64,000 nt of DNA from Isoetes taiwanensis. Taxonomy: Eukaryota; Streptophyta; Lycopodiopsida; Isoetales; Isoetaceae. A model generated the notes under the pieces. That model did no database searches and was not told the DNA's origin. It saw only the letters and a list, made by a program, of their open reading frames with translations. The DNA is taken from contig JAJEKV010000008.1 in assembly GCA_021234155.1 (NCBI GenBank), positions 9,140,445 to 9,204,444 of the forward strand, in the 5' to 3' direction. A program made the position numbers and the translations under genes. Shown one piece after another: positions 10,338 through 19,273 of the stretch (position 1 is the first letter of the stretch; every line of letters begins with the position of its first letter).

Positions 10338-11079
10338 ATGGTGAGGACCAGGCAACAGCTTGCTGAGTGCAGTCTCTACAATGTTCACACTATTGAAGAT
10401 GTTGTAGTACACTTGAATGAGCTTCAGAAGGACGTTGGAACAATTCTTTTTTTTTTATTTGAAGGCAAGGTTGGTGGGACTTGCACCCACCCACGTCTCC
10501 CACCCGATGGTAGCTAGTGGATTTTGAACCCTGGTGGGGGTCACCCCAACCCAAGGCCTTACCACTAAACCACCACCGCGATGGGCCCGTTGGAATAATT
10601 CTTGCTGAGGATAACAGCATCCACACATTTACAAGTGAGCATCTGCTTGTTTTCCTTCATATGAATTGTCTATTTGTTGTTGTGATACGATTGTAGCCGC
10701 ACGTTTTATTTATACAGAGAGAGTGGAGAAAGGTGAGATCAAATTGAGCCGGCCCCGGCATTATATAGATGACATTGATAGGCCGACAGACGGAGCAATG
10801 ATAGCTGAATTGAAAATGCGCATTATCTAGGCCAAGGCATTGAAGAAATTGCTTGCTTTGGACTTCCTGTGGGAGGGCAACACCCTGAAGCCCTGTTTTA
10901 TTAAATTGTATGAGACACGCAAGTTGGAGATCAAAGATGTGCTGCAGGGGTGGGATGCAAGTCTTTGCGAAGTCCTCGACCACATGTTGTGGTGAGAATC
11001 CATATATGTGCCCGACGTTACCGTCGAGAGCGTCCAGGCAGAGGCCATGCAGACAGTCACTGAAGTTGTTTCAGATTGA
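10338..11079 (+). pseudogene. MULE-borne ORF-B, unrecognised, SINE-interrupted (copy 1)
   Basis: The ATG at 10,338 opens MVRTRQQLAECSLYNVHTIE. After the SINE insertion the frame resumes, ends at a donor near 10,634 and continues from an acceptor near 10,717 (RVEKGEIKLSRPRHYIDDID), finishing at TGA 11,077-11,079. The second exon is helical and charged (AELKMRIIxAKALKKLL). I do not recognise the family. Copy 1 has an in-frame TAG at 10,828 where copy 2 has CAG, and a 12-base deletion near 10,929. The 3' part is duplicated at 12,255-12,503. Presumably a former accessory protein of the element. Confidence 0.45.
10449..10588 (-). mobile_element. tRNA-derived SINE in ORF-B (copy 1)
   Basis: Read on minus, it starts near CGGGCCCATCGC, has an A-box-like TGGTTTAGTGGTAAGG and a B-box-like GGGTTCAAAATCC, and ends in an A-rich tail (the T-run at 10,449-10,457). 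Imperfect 15-base target duplications GTTGGAAYAATTCTT flank it at 10,434-10,448 and 10,589-10,603. It sits in a coding exon of ORF-B. The same insertion is in copy 2, so it predates the duplication. Confidence 0.8.
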
Positions 11080-11154
11080 ATTACCATTAGCCTTGTATTA
11101 CCTTTCAAATATATTATATTGTATTACTATTGAATTCTATTACTCTTGTAATTG

Positions 11155-14045
11155 TATTTTGACTAAAGTGGCCACATTAACCAAAATGGGTTAATGTGGC
11201 CATGGGTTAGTGTGGCCATAGGTTAGTGTGGCCATAGGTCAATGCGGCCATAGGTTAGTGTGGCCATGTGCCAACCATTGAATACCACACTTTATATCAT
11301 GGTAACACTTTAGATCATGGACACTTTAAAAGAAAAGCCACTAACACTTTGAAAGAAAAGCTAACATGGGTTAATGTGGCCACATTAACCAAAATGGTTT
11401 AATGTGGCCATGGCTTAAAGTGGCCACATTAACCAAAATGGTTTAATGTGGCCATGGCTTAAAGTGGCCACATTAACCATTATGGTTTAATGTGGCCATG
11501 GCCTAAAGTGGCCACATTAACCATTATGGTTTAATGTGTCCATGGGTTAATGTGGCCATAGGCTAATGTGGCCAAGGTTTAATGTGGCCATGGGTTAACG
11601 TGGCCATGGGTTAATGTGGCCATGTGCCAACCATTGAATACCACACTTTATATCATGGTAACACTTTAGATCATGGACATTTTAAAAGAAAAGCCACTAA
11701 CACTTTGAAAGAAAAGCTAACATGGGTTAATGTGGCCATGGGCTAAAGTGGCCACATTAACCAAAATGGGTTTAATGTGGCCATGGCTTAAAGTGGCCAC
11801 ATTAACCAAAATGGTTTAATGTGGCCATAGGTTAATGTGGCCATGGTTTTATGTGGCCACAGTAACCATTGTGGTTTAATATGGCCATGGTTAATGTAGC
11901 CATGGCCTAAAGTGGCCACATTAACCATTATGGTTTAATGTGGCCATGGGTTAATGTGGCCATAGGTTAATGTGGCCATGGGTTAATGTGGCCATGTTTT
12001 AATGTGGCCGTAGGTTAATGTAGCTGTGGTTTAATATGGCCAATGGTTTATGTGGCCATGGTTTAATATGGCCAATGGTTTTTGTGGCCATGGGTTAATG
12101 TGGCCATGGTTAATGTAGCCATGGGTTAATGTGGCCATGTGCCAACCATTGAATACCACACTTTATATCATGGTAACACTTTAGATCATGGACACTTTAA
12201 AAGAAAAGCCACTAACACTTTGAAAGAAAAGCTAACATGGGTTAATGTGGCCATGGACTTTGGCTGGCTTTGGACTTCCTGTAGGAGGGCAACACCCTGA
12301 AGCCCTGTTTTGTTAAATTGTATGAGACACGCAAGTTGGAGAAGAAGCGTCTCATCAAAGATGTGCTGCAGAGGTGGGATGCAAGTCTTTGCGAAGTCCT
12401 CGACCGCATGTTGTGGTGGGAATCCATATCTGTGCCCGACGTTACCGTCGAGAGCGTCCAGGCAGAGGCCATGCAGACAGTCACTAAAGTTGTTTCAGAT
12501 TGAATTACCATTAGCCTTGTATTACCTTTCAAATATATTATATTGTATTACTATTGAATTCTATTACTCTTGAAATTGTATTTTGACTAAAGTGGCCACA
12601 TTAACCAAAATGGGTTAATGTGGCCATGGGTTAATGTGGCGATAGGTTAGTGTGGCCATAGGTTAATGTGGCCATAGGTCAATGCGGCCATAGGTTAGTG
12701 TGGCCATGTGCCAACCATTGAATACCACACTTTATATCATGGTAACACTTTAGATCATGGACACTTTAAAAGAAAAGCCACTAACACTTTGGGTTAATGT
12801 GGCCATGGGCTAAAGTGGTCACATTAACCAAATGGTTTAATGTGGCCATGGCTTAAAGTGGCCACATTAACCATTATGGTTTAATGTGGCCATGGTTAAT
12901 GTAGCCATGGCCTAAAGTGGCCACATTAACCATTATGGTTTAATGTGGCCATGGGTTAATGTGGCCATGGTTTAATGTGGCCATGGGTTATTGTGGCCAT
13001 GCGTTAATGTGGCCATAGGTTAACGTGGCCATGGTTAATGTCGCCACGGGTTAATGTGGCCATGTGCCAACCATTGAATACCACACTTTATATCATGGTA
13101 ACACTTTAGATCATGGACATTTTAAAAGAAAAGCCACTAACACTTTGAAAGAAAAGCTAACATGGGTTAATGTGGCCATGGGCTAAAGTGGCCACATTAA
13201 CCAAAATGGGTTTAATGTGGCCATGGCTTAAAGTGGCCACATTAACCAAAATAGTTTAATGTGGCCATGGGTTAATGTGGCCATGGTTTTATGTGGCCAC
13301 ACTAACCATTGTGGTTTAATGTGGCCATGGTTAATGTAGCCATGGCCTAAAGTGGCCACATTAACCATTATGGTTTAATGTGGCCATGGGTTAATGTGGC
13401 CATGTTTTAATGTGGCCGTAGGTTAATGTGACCATGGTTTAATATGGCCAATGGTTTATGTGGCCATGGTTTAATATGGCCAATGATTTATGTGGCCATG
13501 GGTTAATGTGGCCATAGGTTAATGTGGCCATGGTTAATGTAGCGGTAGCCATGGGTTAATGTGGCCATGTGCCAACCATTGAATACCACACTTTATATCA
13601 TGGTAACACTTTAGATCATGGACACTTTAAAAGAAAAGCCACTAACACTTTGAAAGAAAAGCTAACATGGGTTAATGTGGCCATGGGTTTATGTGGCCAC
13701 ATTAACCAAAATGGTTTAATGTGGCCATGGGTTAATGTGGCCACATTAACCAAAACGGGTTAATGTGGCCATGGGTTAATGTTGCCATGGTTTAATGTGG
13801 CCATTGGTTAATGTGGCCATGGTTTAATGTGGCCATGGTTTAATGTGGCCATGGGTTAATGTTGCCATGGTTTAATGTGGCCTCATTAACCATTATGGTT
13901 TTATGTAACCAAAGGTTAATGTGGCCATGATGGGTTAATATGGCCATGTGCCAACCATGACTACCACACTTTGTATCATGGTAGCACTTTAAATCTTTGA
14001 CAATGCATCCATGAAAATCATGGGTTAATGTGGCCTCCTATCCAA
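11155..14045. repeat. Minisatellite array A (GGTTAATGTGGCCAT), copy 1
   Basis: Roughly 2.9 kb made of degenerate 15-16 base units in both orientations (GGTTAATGTGGCCAT and GGCCACATTAACC), often as head-to-head pairs around AAAATGG or ATTATGG that can form hairpins. A roughly 110-base spacer beginning GTGCCAACCATTGAATACC recurs near 11,268, 11,624, 12,139, 12,709, 13,064, 13,569 and 13,949. Spacing shows a higher-order duplication of about 1.43 kb that also copied the 3' part of ORF-B. Confidence 0.9.
12255..12503 (+). pseudogene. Duplicated 3' fragment of ORF-B inside array A
   Basis: Near-copy of 10,855-11,079, including LYETRKLEKKRLIKDVLQRW and the same terminal TGA and downstream A/T-rich sequence. 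It was carried in by the 1.43-kb higher-order duplication of the array and has no start of its own. Confidence 0.7.
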
Positions 14046-14156
14046 GGCAATCTATGCCTATGTCCAAACCATTAGGCTCGTACCATTAGGCAAAAAATTG
14101 GGGAAAAAAAAGAACTCTGATTTCCAATTTCTGGCGCTTGAAACCGAAACAGGGCT

Positions 14157-15329
14157 ATGGCGAGTTCGATCAGTGCATCCGGTGCTGAAGAAATGTCTGT
14201 GAGCGAGGCTAGTGGGTCGGATATGTCGGATTCGGTCCAGAGTTCAGATGGAGATGAAGCTTTTTTGCCTAATGTGGAAGAGCTACTAGCAGCAGTGAGG
14301 GATTTAAAGGAATCGGGTGGAGCAGCAAAAATCCAAGGTGAGGTTGATTCCAAGCATCCGGCTTCTCTGAGGAAGCTCAAGAAGGCTTCGCGTAGTTCTG
14401 CTGGGAAACTGGAGGCCCAACAACCCATGTAGCAGGCAGATTCCGAGGTAGATGATCGTGCCCTGAAAGGGTTTTTTACGATGAAGAAGAGAAGCAAATG
14501 GTGTTGCCTCTCCGAGGATTGCCTGCGGAACGGAGGAAGAGAGCCGACCGAGGAGCATTTGAAGAGAAGGCATGGGCTGGTTGTGGAGGTAGAGCCGGCG
14601 CAGCTTTGGGGCGTGAGATTGCGTGAGCAAGTTAAGCACAAGAGGAGGCCAGGCGAACCGAGCCAATATGTTCGGCATAGGTTGGATCCCGCCCACCTGC
14701 GGAAGGTTAACAGGAGCCAGTTCTTGAAAAGGGCATAGACAGATTCAAGAGCAATTGCATATGCCCTACTTGTGGACATGCCCGATGGCAGAGAGAAGGA
14801 TTTGGAGGTGAAGAGATATACCGAGGATTATGTGCAAAGGAGGGCTTTGGATTGGGACAGATCCAAGAACAGTAAAATAGCTCAGTACAAGAAGAACATC
14901 AAAGAGGCCTATGATTTTGATTGCACAGAAGAACAATGGCACGAGAGGGAGTTGGATGCCACTATCAGATCCTGCATGGATGAGCTGCAGTCTGAACTTT
15001 TGGAGAAGACATGGTATCTTGACAGTCCAGCACATGATGGGTCAGAATCTAGTGAAGATGGAGCAGAGGAGAGTGCAGATCCGACCCTTGGAACCCCTGT
15101 GACCAAGCTTTCAGCAGATGCAGTCGGATTGAGCATCAATGCTCCAATTAAGACCTCCCGGGTTGAAGCAGCCGAGAGCTCTAGTGTGGCTGATCCGGCC
15201 TCTCCACTGCGCCAAATGCATGTTCATCTTATATCCGATAGCCCAGGAAGCCAGCAGGGCAGCGTTAGAACCGTCCTCACCTTAGAAGCTGATTTTGTGC
15301 TCAGTCCTGATTTCTTGCAGAAAGTTTAA
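14157..15329 (+). pseudogene. MULE-borne ORF-A, acidic/basic protein with two in-frame TAG (copy 1)
   Basis: One reading frame runs from ATG 14,157 to TAA 15,327-15,329 (about 390 codons), broken only by TAG at 14,430 and TAG at 14,736. The N-terminus is Ser/Glu-rich (MASSISASGAEEMSVSEASG), the middle is Lys/Arg-rich, and the C-terminal 185 codons hold a charged helical block (REKDLEVKRYTEDYVQRRAL) followed by an acidic Ser-rich tail. Copy 2 keeps the same frame and the same two TAGs, so both predate the duplication. No family is recognised. By position it is probably the N-terminal part of the same gene as the Ulp1-like fragment just downstream. Confidence 0.5.
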
Positions 15330-15332
15330 GAC

Positions 15333-16100
15333 TTGCACACCATATTCCTGTCTGCCAAGAAAAGGAAGGTAAAATCTAGCAGGTCAGAACTTCCTGAATC
15401 TTTGTCATATTGTTGTGTCTGGCCACTGCACCTGAGGAGCCCCCTGTGGTCTTCGGGATCAGCTCGGATGGGTGAGTTTGTGATAAGCCAGGCAGATGCA
15501 GCAGCATTCGAGCACCCGGGTACTGACAATCCAGAGAAAGTGGGTGCTTCTTGGGTGAACGAGGAGTCGGTCGGGTCATATTTTATGTAAGTTTACTGTT
15601 CCTTTGGCTGCATTGTTTTTTTATTGTGTTTACAGGGCACAGCAGGCTCATAATCTAAGGTTGTGCTGTCATACAACAGGTTCATACATCAGGTTCATGG
15701 CTTCTGGGGGCCTGCTTTTCCTGACTGGCTCTCAATACCAGTGGTTGAAATGCGCAATCCTGAACAGGATAATGGTTCAGATTGTGGCACATTCACAATT
15801 CTTTGTGCACGAAGATTCATTGAGGACTTCATTCTGCACAAAGGAAGCTCGTGAGGTAAGCAATTGTCTAGAATTGACTTCATTAAGACTTCATTGTCTT
15901 CAATTGTGCTACATTGAATTGTGATTCTTGAATTGTCTTGAATTGTGCAGGTCAGTCCGGAATGGTTTAGCAAAGTGCACGTTGCAAATTGCAGAAAGAC
16001 CTACAGTGTTGTGTTGGGCAAATTGCAGGAGACCTTGGTAAGCACAAAGAATGCAGCTAGATGCAATGCTAGGAAAGGCAAGGGAAAGCTCCAGAAGTAG
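15333..16100 (+). pseudogene. Ulp1/C48 SUMO-protease-like fragment in MULE (copy 1)
   Basis: Two signature blocks of the Ulp1 family are visible. ASWVNEESVGSYFM near 15,547-15,588 resembles the N-terminal WLND-E-I--Y box. NPEQDNGSDCGTFTILCARR near 15,752-15,811 is the catalytic Q-NGSDCG-F box with its Cys. Between them lies a GT-AG intron (about 15,588-15,635) and only some 55 codons, too few for the usual His-Trp and Asp parts, which I cannot find. A last exon after an acceptor near 15,950 reads EWFSKVHVANCRKTYSVVLG and ends at TAG 16,098-16,100. The domain family cleaves SUMO; this copy is probably inactive. Confidence 0.55.
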
Positions 16101-16309
16101 GCAGCATTTGCTTTGCTGATAGGTGCTGATTTCATGTCCATATATTTTTCTGAAAACACATAAACTAATGACAGCCTATTTTCTGTGTATAAGATAAAAC
16201 ATGTGACAAATAGAATGGAACTGAAACTTTTTTATAACACAAACATGAGACTTTTTTATAACAGAAACTTCTTTATTGATATTTTCATTGATTTACAAAA
16301 GCATCTTGG

Positions 16310-16639
16310 TCAGCCTATGATGGTATGCCTGGGAAATGCATAGCCAATGTATCCTGCGGAGTCTTCGGAGTCATCATCCGAGGACACGTCACTAACAACG
16401 TAAACAATCTTTAACCTCTTTGCTTCGGGCTCTCTGCTGGTGCTGGCTTGATCTGTGGAAAGTGCTGGTGCTGGTGCTGGCTTGATCTGCTTTCCCTTGC
16501 ATCTCTTTCCCTTTGTCCTTACGGGTGCTGACTTCGTGGCTGATGACCTGCGCCTCGAACTAGCAGGCCTACCTCCTGCACAAGAAGCCAAGTCCTTCAA
16601 CATCCGAAGGATTCGACACTTGCTTCGAGTTATCGCCAT
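16310..16639 (-). CDS. Small basic/acidic ORF in MULE, hypothetical
   Basis: A 109-codon ORF starts MAITRSKCRILRMLKDLAS, followed by an Arg/Lys-rich stretch, an Ala/Pro repeat, KRLKIVYVVSDVSSDDDSED and a short tail. The composition suggests a nuclear protein, but there is no domain I recognise and it could be chance. The whole interval 16,222-17,412 is deleted in copy 2. Confidence 0.3.
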   Translation of the reverse strand: MAITRSKCRILRMLKDLASCAGGRPASSRRRSSATKSAPVRTKGKRCKGKQIKPAPAPALSTDQASTSREPEAKRLKIVYVVSDVSSDDDSEDSAGYIGYAFPRHTIIG

Positions 16640-16879
16640 CGGAAGAGCCGGATCTTACAAACCTTGTTTCCTGACAATAGATCGATCGGGATACTGTTCC
16701 GTTTTTAACCTAAAACTTCGTATGCAATCTAACCATGTTTTTAACCACGTGTCCAATCTAATTTTCATGAATTCATTTTTCAAAATTTGTACAATAAGTG
16801 GTTCTAAGAATCTGAGATATTTCTGGCACTATGTTAATGTGATTCATTGTTATTGAATGTCTAATATGCTCTGGGCCAG

Positions 16880-17725
16880 TCTATACATGATTAAAAATAT
16901 GTGGCCATAGATTGAGGTGGCCACATTAACCAACCATTGAATATTAACACTTACAAAAAAAAAAAATTTAAATTTTTAGACATGGCCATGGGTTAATGTG
17001 GCCATAGCCTAAGGTGGCCACAATAACCAAAATGGTTTGGGTTAATGTGGCCATAGCCTAAGGTGGCCACAATAACCAAAATGGTTTAATGTGCCATGGG
17101 TTAATGTGGCCATAGCTGGCCAGAATGGTTTAATGTGGCCATAGATTGAGGTGGCCACATTAACTAGAATGCGTTAATGTGGCCATGGGTTAATGTGACC
17201 ATAGATTGAGGTGGCCACATTAACCAGAATGGGTTAATGTGGCCATGGGTTAATGTGGCCATAGATTAACCAAAATGGTTTAATGTGGCCATGGTTAATG
17301 TGGCCATAAATTGAAGTGGCCACATTAACCAAAATGGTTTAATATGGCCATGGGTTAATGTGGCCATAGATTGAGGTGACCACATTAACCAAAATGGTTT
17401 AATGTGGCCATGGGTTAATGTGGCCATAGATTGAGGTGGCCACATTAACCATTATGGTTTAATGTGGCCATGGGTTAATGTGGCCATAGATTGAGGTGGC
17501 CATGGGTTAATGTGGCCATGGTTAATGTGGCCACAGATTGAGCTGGCTACATTAACCAAAATGGGTTAATGTGGGCATGGGTTGATCTTGCCACATATTG
17601 AGCTGGCTACATTAACCAAAATGGGTTAATGTGGGCATGGGTTGATCTTGCCACATATTGAGGTGGCCATATTAACCAAAATGGGTTAATGTGGCCATAT
17701 TAACCAAAATGGGTTAATGTGACCA
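16880..17725. repeat. Minisatellite array B, copy 1
   Basis: Units of GGTTAATGTGGCCATAGATTGAGGTGGCC type, alternating forward and reverse half-units. The period is about 60 bases because ATAGATTGAGG separates the half-units. The proximal two thirds are missing from copy 2. Confidence 0.85.
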
Positions 17726-17947
17726 TGGTCTAATGTGGGCACTCACCAACCATTGAATATAACATAAGTCACGCTAACACTTAACAAAAAAACATAAGTC
17801 ATGGTTTTATATGGCCATGTACCAACCATTGAATACTTAAAAGCAAATTGACCATGGTTGACACAAATCATGGTAGCACTTTAAAAAAAAAGGCTAGCAG
17901 TTTGAACAAAATGACACTAAACAAAATGTGCACACTAAACAAAATGT

Positions 17948-18660
17948 TCAACAGAACAACTCTTTGTACTGCTCATGAGCATCATCAATGGTTTCCGTTG
18001 TGAAGTCCTCCACCTCACCATCTCCTTTGAACCAAAACTGCATGTCGAGTATATCGGGCCACATTACTGTTCTATCCAGTATCATCTTGATTATGCTTTT
18101 CTTGTGGTGCCTCCAGACTTGGCGCATCTCTTCAAGACGAACCCTCATCCCACGAATCAACCCAATGGTCTCCAGCAGAAGCTTCATTTCCCACTCACCA
18201 ACCATGTATTTCTTAACCTTCTTCATGAGGCTGTACACAGCCTCCTAGTCCAGTTCCTCATTTGGGTTGGGGTGTTTTCGGGGGATTCCATCTCGTTCAA
18301 GCTTTTCCACAAACCCTACACCAATTTACAACATCCGAAAAATAAGAAACTACTAAAATAATTTAGAAACTCTTGAGGCCGTAGAGACTGCAACAAATGT
18401 AGCCTTACTTGTAAACACCGGCTCCATATTTGTCTGCTCACGAATCCTCAGCTCGGATTGAATTTGGTTCAAGCTTTGGAGCATTCTTTCCATAGCTTCC
18501 CTCTCAAATGCTACGAACATAAACTATATCAGGAAACACGATGAATGAAGAAGAGCATTCATAGGTTCATGTTTTATAAAGGAGCATGGGTTACCTCGGG
18601 TTTCACTGTTGAATGCAACATTATTTGAGAGCAACTGCCACCCACCAAGATAGCCACATT
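17948..18660 (-). pseudogene. MULE-borne ORF-C, unrecognised, multi-exon (copy 1)
   Basis: Minus-strand exons can be read from about 18,660 (LLSNNVAFNSETR, donor GTAACC), about 18,528-18,410 (FEREAMERMLQSLNQIQSEL, donor GTAAGG) and about 18,325-17,948 (GFVEKLERDGIPRKHPNPNE, then YSLMKKVKKYMVGEWEMKLL to DDAHEQYKELFC and stop). An in-frame TAG at 18,245-18,247 interrupts the last exon in both copies. The product would be about 170 residues, helical and charged. No known family; presumably an accessory MULE protein. It lies downstream of the transposase on the same strand. Confidence 0.45.
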
Positions 18661-18682
18661 TACCTAAAACCCTAGACCATTG

Positions 18683-19255
18683 GTTAATGTGGACATTGGT
18701 TAATGTGGCCACAGATCATAGTGGTTAATGTGGCCATAGTGATTAATGTGGCCATAGTGGTTAGTGTGGCCTTGGGTTAATGTGGCCATAGATTAATGTG
18801 GCCATAGATTAATGTGCCCACAGGTTAATGTGGCCATGGATTAATATGGCCATGGATTAATGTGACCATGGTTTAATGTGACCATAGGTTAATGTGACCA
18901 TAGGTTAAGGTGACCAAAATGGCTTAATGTGGCCATTGCTTAATGTGGCCACATTAACTAAAATGGTTTAATGTGGCCACATTAACCATAATGGTTTAAT
19001 GTGGTCATAGGTTAATGTGGCCATAGGTTAATGTGACCATAGGTTAATGTGGCCATAGTTAATGTGGCCATAGGTTATTGTGGCCAAAGGTTAATGTGGA
19101 CATGGGTTAATATGGCCATGGTTAGGTTAATGTGGCCATGGTTAATGTGGTTAATGTAAATCATGGTAACACTTTAAATCATGGTAACACTTTAAAAGAA
19201 AAGCTAACACTTTGAACAAAATGAGTTTATGTGGCCAAGGATTAATGTGGACATG
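18683..19255. repeat. Minisatellite array C, copy 1
   Basis: Mostly one orientation (GGTTAATGTGGCCATA), about 16-base period, grading into the CATGGTAACACTTTAAA spacer seen in array A. It separates ORF-C from the 3' end of the transposase gene. Confidence 0.85.
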
Positions 19256-19273
19256 GAACATATGCCACACCCT

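Noticed and set aside
11155-14045. CRISPR-like repeat array
   Set aside because: Units are 15-16 bases, contiguous, degenerate and in both orientations, without unique spacers; the context is a plant MULE, not a prokaryote.
14072-14779. 235-codon minus-strand ORF
   Set aside because: Antisense shadow of ORF-A. The plus-strand frame is the one preserved in both copies apart from its two TAG codons, while this ORF is shortened by indels in copy 2 (37,471-37,827).
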